Origin: Petrolisthes cinctipes
Lineage: Eukaryota > Arthropoda > Malacostraca > Decapoda > Porcellanidae
Length of the DNA stretch: 64,000 bases
Reading direction: 5' to 3'
Assembly: GCA_033782935.1 (NCBI GenBank)
Contig: JAWQEG010001234.1
Span: 2,364,501 to 2,428,500, forward strand
The notes below the pieces were generated by a model. The model saw only the letters and a list, made by a program, of their open reading frames with translations, did no database searches and had not been told where the DNA came from. The translations under genes and the position numbers were made by a program. Below, one piece after another: positions 39,348 through 52,612 of the stretch. Position 1 is the first letter of the stretch; each line of letters starts with the position of its first letter.

Positions 39348-41890
39348 CTATAGCTCCGACGCCTTAATCCCTCCGGGAACTCCCACCAAGGGGGTGGCCA
39401 CGGCAGAAGAGTCTCCAGTTTTCCCTGTTAATGCACTCCTCATTTTCTCCATCCCCCCTCCCCCCCTCACACTTCTTTCTCTCACATACTCTTCCACTCT
39501 GTTCTGCCATCTAACCGGAGGTCTGCCTCTCACACCAGGTCCCACAACTTTACTTCCATACACCTTCTTTACAAACTCCACACTTTGCATTCTCTCCACA
39601 TGTCCAAACCACCTCAGTGTATTACACTTCACTCTCTCAACCACTCCACACTCAATACCAACTGCCTTCTCACTCATACCACACCTCTCATACACACTCA
39701 TTACATTCTCCATCCCACCTAGTAAGTCCACATGCTCCTCTCAAGTAACTCATTTCCACTGCACCTATACATGTCTCATACATATACACATTCATTACTT
39801 TCTCCATCCCACCTTGTAAGTCCACATGCTCCTCTCAAGTAACTCATTTCCACAGCACGTATTCTAGACTGATGAGCCCTACTCCATGTCCATATCTCTG
39901 ACGCATATGTCAGTGTTGGCAGGATTGAACTATTTCTCAGTCCCTTTTTCACTTCCATACTCACACTTCTACCCTTCATAATCCTCCTCAGTGATATTAT
40001 GACCTGCCTGCCCATCATTTCTCTCTCTCTGATTTCTCCTTCCATGTTTACATAGAACTGTTCCCAGTTACTTGAATTCCCTCACCTCCTCCATCCTCTC
40101 ACTCCCTAAAGTGCCAGTCCCAGTTGGTACAGCCACTCTATAGGGTGTAGCAAAGTCAATTACTTCTGTTTTGGTTCTTTCAAATATCATCACCTTACTC
40201 TTACCAACATTCACCTTCAGATTTCTTTGCTTACACACGGACTGAAACTCATCCACCACCCTCTGTAACTCCCTTTCACTCTCGGCCAGCAGCACAGTGT
40301 CATCCGCAAATAAGCTTGCAACCAAGGCAAGGTACTCCAGTCAACCTCAGTTTCGCACCAAGGCCCTCCACCTTTGCCTTCATCTCTCTCATGCACCCAT
40401 CCATATAAGCAGCATCCACTCCACCACTTCCTCCCCCCACACCTCAGCATCTCTGCAGTTATTTCATCCACCCCCGGTGCCTTTCCTATCTTCAACTTTT
40501 CCATTGCTTTCCTGACCTCTTCCCTTCCTAATTCTCCCTGTACATCCTGTCGTCTACCTCCTGCCTCCATCCCCATGCATGTCACCACTGCCTCCCCTCC
40601 CGTCCTCCCCATTCATCAACCGATCAAAATGCCTATTCCACACTTCTTTCACTTCCTCACTTCTACTCACAGAAACTCCATCCTCTCTCTTCATTCTCAC
40701 GCTACCAGACTTTCCTTCTCCTCTTTCTCTGTTCACCTCATTCCAGAATAATTTCTTGTTTTCTCTAAACTTCTCACTCAGTTTCCTACCAAACTCCTCA
40801 TCCACTCTCCTTTTGCTCTCATTCACTGTCCTCTTCACTTTCCTCTTACACTCATTGTATTCCCTCTTTCACCTCCTCTGGCACATTTCTCTGCAGGGTT
40901 CTCCTAAAAGCCTTTTTCTTATTCTCTACTGCATCCTTCACTTCTTCAGATCACCATACACTCCCTTTCTTCCCCCTCTTTTGCACTTTGTACCCCACCA
41001 CTTCTGCTGCTGTCTTACACACTAAAGTTTTGAATGTTTCATACACATCATTCACGCCCACTCCCTCCCCTATCACCATCCTTGCATCCCCCAGCACATC
41101 ACCTTCCCTCTTCTTATATTCCTCCCTATATTCTGCTTCATCTAATTTCATACTAGCCACCTCCCTCTTTTTTTCTCACCCCTTCATCCCTCCTACCATA
41201 TTCCCACTTAGCACTAACCTTCATCCTTACCAACAATGCAAAATGGTCGGAGCATTGGATAATTTCTCTCACCAATTTTGCATCGACCCTGTGATCTTGT
41301 ATGAAACTTGGAGGCTTGTGATTCCTCCTGACTATGCCACGAAACACGCTCCTTCAATATGGGTGATGTTTCGTGGCAAAATTTGAAGGACTCGCAAACC
41401 TCCAATTTTCTGACTACATCACAGGGTCCCTTAACCTTTCATCCACTGCCACATAATAATCAATCAAACGCTTCTGCTCTCCTCTTTCATCCCTTCTCTT
41501 CCATGTATACCTGTGGATCATCTTGTGCTGAAAGAAGGTGTTTGCCAAGAACAACCCCCTCTCGGCACAGACATCCACCAGATACTCACCCTTCTCATTT
41601 ACTCCTTCTATACCCCATTTACCCACAATACTTCCCACTTCCTCACCTCCCTTTTTTCCATACATATCTCCCATCATCACCACTCTCCTTCCATTATCAA
41701 TCTTTCTCAGACACGCATTCAATTCCTCCCAAAACACACTCATCCTCTCTCTCTCCGTCCTATTCTTTTCATCCTCTGGTGCATATGCACACACCCACGC
41801 ATATTTCACCATCCCAATCTTTCCCGTCATCCATACAATCCTCGACCCATGTCCATCCACTCCCTTCCACACCAACCCATCCTCTCTCAA
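39348..41890 (-). pseudogene. Decayed non-LTR retrotransposon (APE-type LINE), RT internally deleted
   Basis: Read on the minus strand, fragments in several frames follow the order of a LINE ORF2. The APE-type endonuclease is at 41890-41414, with VCAYAPED, GDMYGKKG in place of GDxN, and LIDYYVAVDERLRDPVM. The linker is at 41160-40951. The reverse transcriptase N-terminal part contains GKAPGVDEITAEML (about 40500), and the palm FADDTVLLAES is at 40310-40280. The thumb and C-terminus include NSSILPTLTYASEIWTW (about 39930) and LRWFGHVERM (about 39620). Frames change at least six times. Between EMLRCGG and FADD only about 150 bp remain instead of roughly 600, with a junction near 40410, so the motif with the first catalytic aspartate and the RQGC-like motif are gone. 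The element is dead. Its 5' end beyond 41890 is lost or unrecognisable. Confidence 0.85.
39709..39866. repeat. Short tandem duplication inside the decayed LINE
   Basis: The segment starting CTCCATCCCACCTAGTAAGT at 39709 recurs with few differences at 39802 (CTCCATCCCACCTTGTAAGT), both continuing CCACATGCTCCTCTCAAGTA. The offset is about 93 bp. A third, related piece is found far away at 52537-52600. Confidence 0.8.
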
Positions 41891-42117
41891 CCCCTACCCT
41901 CCCTTCTTACCAACCCATCCTCCACCTACCCCAACCATCCCTCCTTACCAACCTATCCTCCTCCTACTTTGTATACTCCCACCATCCCCCTGTGAGTTCC
42001 CTATCCTCCCTTCTTACCAACCATCCTCCTCCTATCCCCCATATCCATTCACCTTGTCCTCCCTCTACCCCTACACACACACACTCTCTCTCTCTCAGTG
42101 AGTGTGTGACTGTCTGA
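41870..42117. repeat. Pyrimidine-rich minisatellite next to the LINE relic
   Basis: Imperfect units containing CTTACCAACC(C/T)ATCCTCC appear about four times between 41880 and 42050. They are followed by CCCCTACACACACACACTCT and a short CT run. No coding role is supported. Confidence 0.65.
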
Positions 42118-42880
42118 CTGACTTGAGTCAGTACTCAGTAGTCACTGCCTACCCGTGCAATTTGTGAGTTCACAATTATTATTATTAATTTTAATTAATT
42201 ATGTAACTTATTCGATGTATTGTCATAATTTTACTAAGAAATATCGAAGTAATAAGACTTCCCTTATAATACAGTGAAACACATAGTATGATCATAAATT
42301 ATTCAGACATTTTTTAAACGCAGTACGAGAGTTTGGGCTGGTCCGACCGGGCCGGCGGGCATCGCCATCGTTAGCTGTTTCCTCTCTTTTTAATTATCTT
42401 TTTTCCACGATTTGTGATAACTAAATTGATTTACAAGTTTGTTTTTGCAATAAAAATATACATTAATGTTTTTATGCTACATAGCAAGCGTTCCCAACGG
42501 CTAATAAAATAATCATGTAGAGCACGAAGTAAATAATATTAATTAGTGAGCAGTGGCAACATCTTTGCTTCAGCTGACTGACTTGTCGACTGCCTGCATT
42601 TGACTTATTTGTCACTCGCCAACACTCGGTTGTATTTCAGACATTCTAGAGATGTCTATATGCAAGCTAAGATGATATCCATTTGTTCATTAGATAGAAG
42701 AGGAATTGTAGAAGTAATTCCTATTAATAACTCAATTTTAGGGTAGTTGGCGCTTGACTTGTTGTAACAATTAGGGCTACATATAAGAAATAGCATATTT
42801 TCTTTTCAAACCATTTATTAAAGTATTGGAGGTAACAATGGCTGAAATTATATTTTATTTTCATAATATAGCAGTCCTAT
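42118..42880. other. Intergenic AT-rich sequence, no gene recognised
   Basis: The stretch is AT-rich with one short GC-rich patch at 42333-42375. I find no tRNA-like fold, open frame or repeat family that I can name. Confidence 0.5.
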
Positions 42881-42883
42881 ATT

Positions 42884-43325
42884 ATATACTGTATTACAAA
42901 ATTGTATATATATTAACTTATTTGGAGGTATAAACAGTTGTAATATAGTTAATATCAAGTACTCAAGGTGTAAAATAAAGTATCACAAAAATATATACTA
43001 ACTTCCTTAGACACAGAGTTGTACTAAAGTTACAATTGACTTCTCTATAATAGTATTACAAAAATATATATTATAACTTCTTTGGACACAAAGAGTTGTA
43101 CTAAAGTACAATTGACTACTCAAGGTATAGAATACTGTATAGTATTACAAAATTAAATATTAACTTTTTTGGACAGATAATGAGTTTTACTGAAGTTACA
43201 ATTGACTACTCAAGGTATAAAATATGGGATTACAAAATTATATATATTATGTTTTTTTCACACAGAGTTGCACTAAACTTACAATTGACTATGCGAGGTA
43301 TAGAATATCACATGTTGTGTAAATT
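42884..43325. repeat. Diverged tandem repeat, about five units of 70-90 bp
   Basis: Each unit has the order TATTACAAAA(T/A)TATATAT, TAACTT.TTTGGACACA, GAGTTGTACTAAAGTTACAA, TTGACTACTCAAGGTATA. Units begin near 42890, 42981, 43053, 43142 and 43229. The units differ by substitutions and indels, so this is an old array. Confidence 0.75.
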
Positions 43326-43479
43326 AAAGAGCTTATCCTATGTAAAATATTTTTTCCTGTGTAAAAAAAATAATATATAGTAAAATAAATATATAAAGTA
43401 GCCTATCAGTGGTACATTATATCACATGTATATGCTATCAAAGAGAAACACTGTAAGGTACCATGTATTCCTACCTGTT

Positions 43480-43909
43480 GTAATTCATTCACAGAGTTTC
43501 TGCAACTTCGACATACAATCTTCTTCATTTTCTTACACTTTTTCTTGCTGTTCTCAATTGCCCATGCACGATTTATTATTCTGATCCTAAACTATATTCT
43601 GCATCTAAAATAATATTCAATCACATCTACTGGAATATTAAGCACATGAAACCCTGCAAGCTTTGTTCATTTCCCTAATGCTTCACACTCTTCAAGAAGT
43701 GCATCACTGTGCCTTTTCCTGAACATATCTTCCATTTTGTTCAAACTTCCCAAAAGGCTATTGTGCATGCATTGCAATCCTCCCCTATCTTTACAAGCAA
43801 CCCAATCATTTTCCTTTTCAAAAAAACATAAGAATGGATACTTTTTATGAAATTTATATACTACAAAACCCAGAACATATTTGAAACCATCTATTTCTTC
43901 AGTTGGCAT
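43480..43909 (-). pseudogene. Possible THAP9/P-element-type transposase C-terminal relic
   Basis: The minus-strand frame 43909-43667 (80 residues) begins MPTEEIDGFKYVLGFVVYKF and continues HKKYPFLCFF and GGLQCMHNSL. After a TGA the same frame continues with segments such as LNIPVDVIEYYFRCRI, a TAG, then FRIRIINRAW and a lysine-rich tail. YVLGFV.YKF.KKYP and a terminal F.RIR.INR block resemble the end of THAP9/P-element-like transposases as I remember them, but no catalytic motif lies in the window. If so, this is a truncated, stop-containing fossil. It could also be a host exon fragment. Confidence 0.35.
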
Positions 43910-45548
<1,639 letters not shown>

Positions 45549-47272
45549 TCAAGTGCGTTTCTTTTGACGTCGGGTTGTGTGCTTGCATGCATAACAGTGT
45601 CTTGGTTTCCTCTTTCCATTCGCCATCTCTGTATGTACTGGGTAATGGCGATTATATGAGTCTATTATGAGATCTGGCATGGGGTTAGGGTGTTGACCTT
45701 TGATATTGGTAGTAGGTTCTCCAAAGTCCTCCAAAAGCTGGTAGGCAACATTGTGCACAAACTCGCTTAGCTTCGGCTTCTTAGAGGGGTTAATATTCTT
45801 TTTGACAAGCCAGAGATTGTAAGCATTGAGCATTGTGATATCTATCAAGTGGAGGAAGAACTTGTGGTACCACTTGACAGACTTTCTCAAACACTCAATG
45901 CCACTTATCTGACTGTCAGATTTGTCTACAAGGCGCATATTTTTAGTATAATCTACCACAACATCAGGCTTCATGGTGGGTTTTTTTGTTCTGCGGTGAA
46001 TCTTTCCGGTTGGAACTAGTTCACCCTTGTGAATGGTGGAAAGGAGGTGGACTGGCCGCCTATGCGGCCTATCGTTCCACTTGTATGCGCCAATCTTGCC
46101 AGACTTTTCACTTTGGATGAACAGTTTCGTCTTGCGTCGCTTCCTACTTCTCTCGTGGTGGGGGCGAGCTTCCTCTTCAGAATCTGGTGTATCACTAGAA
46201 CTAGGATTTTCAACTCGAGTTTTATTTCCATTGAATTTCGGCATGAACTTCCTATTAGCCCGTACAGTTCCACATGATCCCGTTTTGTTGTCATGCAGGA
46301 ATTGGCACAGAGCAGGGCTTGTATACCAGTTGTCGGTGTACAATATATGACCCCTGCCCAGGTAGTCTGCCATAATTTTCTTGACGATAGCACCAGACAT
46401 ACCTATAGGGTCTTTCTTGTGCACCACTGGTATATCTATATTTGTGCCTGTGTAAACAATTATGTCAAGCACAATTCCTGTATCACAGTCACATAAAACA
46501 AATAGTTTCAAGCCGAAGCGATGTCTTTTAGAGGGTATATATTGTTTGAAAACTAGCCGACCTTTGTATAGCATAAGTGACTCATCTATGACCAGCTTTT
46601 GAAATGGATAGAAATATTTCTTGAACCGTGAAAGGATCATCGAAAATATACCTCTCACTTTCCAGATACGGTCTTCTTTGTTAGGATTTTCATTGTCTGA
46701 GAAGTGAAGAAAACTCAACAGTAATAAAAATCTATCACGAGGCATATACTTGCTAAACAAAGGTGTGCTGATGACAGCATCGTTGCGCCAGTAATGCTGG
46801 AGAACGTGTTTTTTGCAAAGAGGCATAATCAACATCAATGCCAGAACACAAACAGCTCCCTGACAGTTGTAGCTTCCCAATTTCGTATTCTGGAAAAAGG
46901 GGAAATGAAATCCATATGCTGAGACACCCAACTGTTGTATCTGTTCGTTTTCTCAGCAATATATGACATCCCTTCCTCATCGATGAAGGCACGAAAGAAG
47001 GCACTCTCTCTTGCCTCGTTGTTGCAGCGTCAGTCCCTTGTTGTACCACTCCTGTTTGGCCGAAAATCGTGCTGGTTTGGTACAAAGTCTGACCCCTCTG
47101 ACCAGTCAAACGAAAACACTTCACGCAGATTTACAGATGTTCCGTCGTTCTCATTTCCTTCGTCCTCGTCACTGCTAGAACTAAGTGCATTGTTACCTAA
47201 CCACACTTCGTCACTGCCAATGACGTCAGATTCACTCCCACCAGTTTCACTCACACCATCCTCCATAAACAA
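45549..47272 (-). pseudogene. piggyBac-family transposase, nearly intact, one TGA and one frameshift
   Basis: The enzyme cuts and pastes its DNA transposon at TTAA sites. The long frame 46931-45549 (460 residues, opening at TTG) covers the DDE_Tnp_1_7 domain. Catalytic aspartates are visible at residue 116 (KLVIDESLM), residue 200 (ILYTDNWYTSP) and residue 336 (NMRLVDKSDS). A basic RSRKRRKTK near 261-269 may be a nuclear signal. The C-terminus has only one cysteine pair (CYAC) before the stop, so the usual zinc-binding tail is short. The N-terminus lies upstream in another frame: 47272-47033 encodes an acidic segment (SSSSDEDEGNEND), interrupted by TGA 47030-47032. It then continues as ESAFFRAFIDEEG and EKTNRYNSW until a 1-base frame change around 46841-46860. 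I could not find terminal inverted repeats or flanking TTAA. Confidence 0.85.
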
Positions 47273-47295
47273 AAGCGGTATAATTTTTTATGGTG

Positions 47296-47590
47296 TTAAG
47301 TTACTCTGACGTGGATGTGATTGTAGTGTGGATGAATGACGAAAAGTACTCGGACCTGGAACAGTCAGAGTGGGCACAGATTCAGTGGTGGTGATGGATG
47401 ATGGAGGAATGGTAGTTGAGCGGCCTCTTTTTTTTCCCATTCGTATGTCTTGGTGTTACTGGGGAGTCAAGCTGGGCATCCCTTTCTTCATATGCTAGCT
47501 GTCCTTGTGTGCCTGTGGATTGCTTAGGCAGAGTAATGGTGGAAGAGGAGGAGGATGGGTTAAGCTGCTGATAATATCTCGAAGATAGGG
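47296..47590 (-). other. Possible Ser/Thr/Pro-rich coding remnant upstream of the piggyBac transposase
   Basis: On the minus strand an open, low-complexity reading runs from about 47560 (LNPSSSSSTITLPK, QGQLAYEERDAQLDSP) through a basic NGKK stretch. It then shifts frame in a run of eight adenines (about 47431-47438) and continues RGRSTTIPPSS to a TAA about 20 bases before the transposase start. It may be a 5' exon, a second element ORF or chance. Confidence 0.25.
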
Positions 47591-47599
47591 AACATGCAA

Positions 47600-49160
47600 T
47601 ATAATTTTTTTTTTTTTTTTTTTTTAGATATTAAATTTCTTTTTGTTGTATCAATTTTTTTTTAAGTATTAAAAAAATTGTAAGTATTAGATTTTTTTTT
47701 AAGTGTTAGATATTTTTTTGTAAGTATTAATTTTTTTTTGTAAGTATTATTTTTTGGTAAGTATTAGATTTTTTTTTTTTGTAAGTATGATTTTTTTTAA
47801 GTATAAAAACAAATTTAAGTATTTAATTGTATTTTGTGAGTATTATTATTTTTTTTTATATTAAATTATTTTATTTATTTTTTTGTAGTATTAATTTTTT
47901 TTTGTAAATATTAAAAAAAAAAATCTTTTTTTTTATATTATTTTTTAATTATTAATTTTTTTTAAGTATAAAAAATAATATTTTTTTTAAGTATTAATTT
48001 TTTTTCTAAATATTTATAAAAAAAAATTCAAAGTATTAATTTTTTTTAAGTATTAATTTTTTCTAAGTATTAACATTTTTGTTGTTTTAAGTATTAAATT
48101 TCTTTTTTTTATTATTAAAATAAATTAAGTATTAATTTTTTTTTAAGTATTATTTTTTTGTTTTTTTTAATTAAAAAAAGTATTAAAAAAAATTTAATTA
48201 TTAAATTTTTTTTGTAAGTATAAAAAAAAATTAAGTATTATTTTATTTTAACTTAATTAAGTATTTTTTTTTTGTAAGTATTAATTCATTGTTTTGTAAG
48301 TATTATTTTTTTTGGTAAGTATAAATTTTTTTTAAGTATTAATTTTTTTGTTATTTTTTTTTAATATTAATTTTTTTAATTGTTATTTTTTTATTATTAG
48401 TTTTTTTGTAGGTATCATTTTTTTATGTATTGTTTTTTTTTAGTATTATTTTTTTAAGTATTTATTTTTTATTCTTTTTAAGTACAAAAAAATATTTTTT
48501 TTAAGTAATAAATTTTTTTTATTAAGTATAGTAAAATTAGTTTCTTTGTTTTAAGTATTAAAAAAAATATTTTTAAGTATTAAAAAAAATCAGTAATAAT
48601 TTTTTTAAGTATTAAAAAAAAAATTAGTATTATTTTTAGAATTTTTTTTTTTTTTTTAGTATTAAATATTTTTTAAGTATTATTTTTTTAAATATTAAAA
48701 CAAATAATATTTGTTTTAAATATTACAAAAAAAAATTGTTTGTATTATTTTTTTAAGTATTAAAAAATATATAAGTATTTAAAAAAGTAGTAAGTATTAA
48801 AAGAAACTGTAAGCATTAATTTTTTTATAATTATTAATTTGTTTTGGTAAGTATTAAAAAAAATTGGTAAGTATTAAAAAAAATTGTGAGTATTATTTTT
48901 TTTTTTTGTAAGTATTAATTTTTTTACGCATTAATTATTTTAAGTATAATTTTTTTTTAATACTAATTTTTTTAGGTATTAACATTTTTTTTTTATTATT
49001 ATTAATTTTTTTTAAGTATTAAATTTTGTTTAAATATTAAAAAAAAATAAGTATTAGTTTTTTTAGTATTAATTTTCTTTTTTTTAAGTATTAATTTTTT
49101 TAAGTATTAAAATATAAAGGTATTAAAAAATTAAAGGTATTAAAAAAAATTTTAATTATT
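47600..49160. repeat. Low-complexity AT array built on AAGTATTAA and T/A runs
   Basis: Runs of T or A are punctuated every 12-20 bases by AAGTATTA(A) in both contexts. The same motif builds the arrays at 52.6-54.9 kb and 60.3-62.9 kb. No gene is present. Confidence 0.9.
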
Positions 49161-49427
49161 AATTATTAATTATTAATATTATTTTTATTATTAATATTAT
49201 TTTTATTATTATTATATTATCATTATTATCATTATCATCATTATTTTTATTATAATTATTTTATTATTATTATTATATTATTATTATTATTATCATTATT
49301 ATTTTTTAAATATTATTATTATTGTTAGTATTATTATTATTATTAATATTATTATTATTATTATTATTATTTTCATTGTTATTTTTATTATTATTATTAT
49401 TATTATTATCAATATTATTATTAATAA

Positions 49428-49462
<35 letters not shown>

Positions 49463-49636
49463 TTTATTATTGTTATTATTATTAAATTATTATTGTTATT
49501 ATTATTATCATTGTTGTTATTATTATAATTGTAATTATTAATATTGTTATTATTAATATTGTTATTATTAATATTATTATTTTTATTATTTTTATTATTA
49601 TTAATATTATTTTTATTATTATTAATATTATTTTTA

Positions 49637-49691
<55 letters not shown>

Positions 49692-49852
49692 ATTATTATT
49701 ATTATTACTATCATTATTATTATTGTTATTATTTTCATTTTATTATTATTATTATTTTTATTATTTTTATTTTATTATTATTATTATTATTTTTATTATT
49801 TTTATTTTATTATTATTATTATTTTTATTATTATTAATTTTCTTATTATTAG
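49161..49852. repeat. (ATT)n trinucleotide tract, imperfect
   Basis: Almost 700 bp of ATT/TTA triplets with occasional G or C interruptions. Frames through it read as poly-Leu, poly-Ile or poly-Tyr and are not genes. Confidence 0.95.
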
Positions 49853-50340
49853 TGTTGTTGTTGTTGTTTTTACATTTTCATCGGCACACATAGACTATAA
49901 TAAACATGTTTATAAACACAAATACACACAGAGTTAGTGTGTTGTTGTTTCTGCTTTATCAGAATAGAGTGGAAAATAAATTCTATTTGATGAATAACAA
50001 GAAATTATTTATTTTACTCCCCAATTACAAAACTATCAGCCTAAATTTAATTAATCCCCCTAATGATATACACAAATTGACCAAGTAAATAATTAATATG
50101 ATGTCATGATATTGAAAGGGTTTCTTACAGACTAGATTTTATCACACTATATTATATTATGATGTATCTTTAACAGGGTTAATAACATTGTCAGTATAAG
50201 TGGAAGCCATAATTATACAGTAATATATAATACAAAATTATATAGTACATAGGCTATATACAGTACACACACACATATATATATATGTGAATGATTCATA
50301 TTGACAAGTATGTTGTGTAGGTGGGAGGTAAACACAGGAT
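49853..50340. other. Intergenic AT-rich sequence, no gene recognised
   Basis: Begins with a short (TTG)n run, then unremarkable sequence with a (CA)n(TA)n tract at 50263-50286. I see no supported feature. Confidence 0.5.
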
Positions 50341-50346
50341 AGAGCT

Positions 50347-52110
<1,764 letters not shown>

Positions 52111-52145
52111 AACCTAACTTAACCTAACCTAACCTAACCTAACCA
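52111..52145. repeat. Interstitial arthropod telomere-type repeat, (TTAGG)n on the minus strand
   Basis: Seven AACCT units in a row (the second is AACTT) are the complement of TTAGG, the usual arthropod telomere repeat. The run is too short to be a telomere. Confidence 0.75.
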
Positions 52146-52536
52146 AGTCAGTACACCAGCCCTCTGCTTACACCTGTATGATCCACCAGTTTCACACACA
52201 GGTGCCTGAATGGTCATACCCTGGGTAGAGGCTGGAGTCTCTGTATGATACAAATGTAGGGTTAAGGGGGTGTGAGAATAGGGGGACAAGCCTGTCCCCC
52301 TATTCCCGCACCCTCCCCCCCCCCCCTTCAAGCCTGTCCCCCTATTCCCGCCCTCCCCCTTCAAGCCTGTCCCCTACTCCCGCACCCCCTTAAGTAAATT
52401 CAAATTAATGTGTAAACATTATAAAATACATAAAATCCTTATAATAAAATAATTAACTGTCATATCAATAATAAGGTGTGTGTGGTTCTTCAACAGTACA
52501 GTACAGAACAGTACAGTGCTATTGCTTTTGTCATCC
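52146..52536. other. Spacer with GC-rich palindromic motif
   Basis: The segment 52265-52390 repeats CAAGCCTGTCCCC(C)TA(T/C)TCCCGC three times on the plus strand after one reversed copy. Together they form a near-perfect 28-bp palindrome at 52277-52304 (AATAGGGGGACA / TGTCCCCCTATT, 4-base spacer). The same motif builds the inverted G-rich/C-rich blocks of the macrosatellite at 55.1 and 63.1 kb. Confidence 0.7.
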
Positions 52537-52600
52537 CACCATGTAAAGCCACATGCTCCTCTCAAGTAGCTTATTTCCACTGTACCTATTCTACTATAGA
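52537..52600 (-). pseudogene. Short fragment of the same LINE family as 39348-41890
   Basis: CCACATGCTCCTCTCAAGTA and flanking bases match the 39709 and 39802 copies of the LINE relic at most positions over about 60 bp. In the LINE this segment encodes EMSYLRGAC on the minus strand. Confidence 0.7.
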
Positions 52601-52612
52601 CTATTGTCGTGT

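Noticed and set aside
38817..39367. Three overlapping plus-strand frames of 154-178 codons rich in Cys and Val
   Set aside because: GT repeats are stop-free in several frames. This is a minisatellite.
40297..42117. Plus-strand Ser/Pro/Leu-rich frames, the largest 252 codons (41359-42117)
   Set aside because: They are antisense to the decayed LINE or lie in pyrimidine-rich repeats, and have no domain.
42333..42375. GC-rich patch considered as a tRNA or rRNA fragment
   Set aside because: No cloverleaf or recognisable rRNA sequence could be found.
46029..47309. Plus-strand frames opposite piggyBac (82-124 codons)
   Set aside because: Shadows of the minus-strand transposase, whose catalytic motifs are clear.
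49322..49837. Poly-Leu/Ile and poly-Tyr frames
   Set aside because: Translations of an (ATT)n tract.
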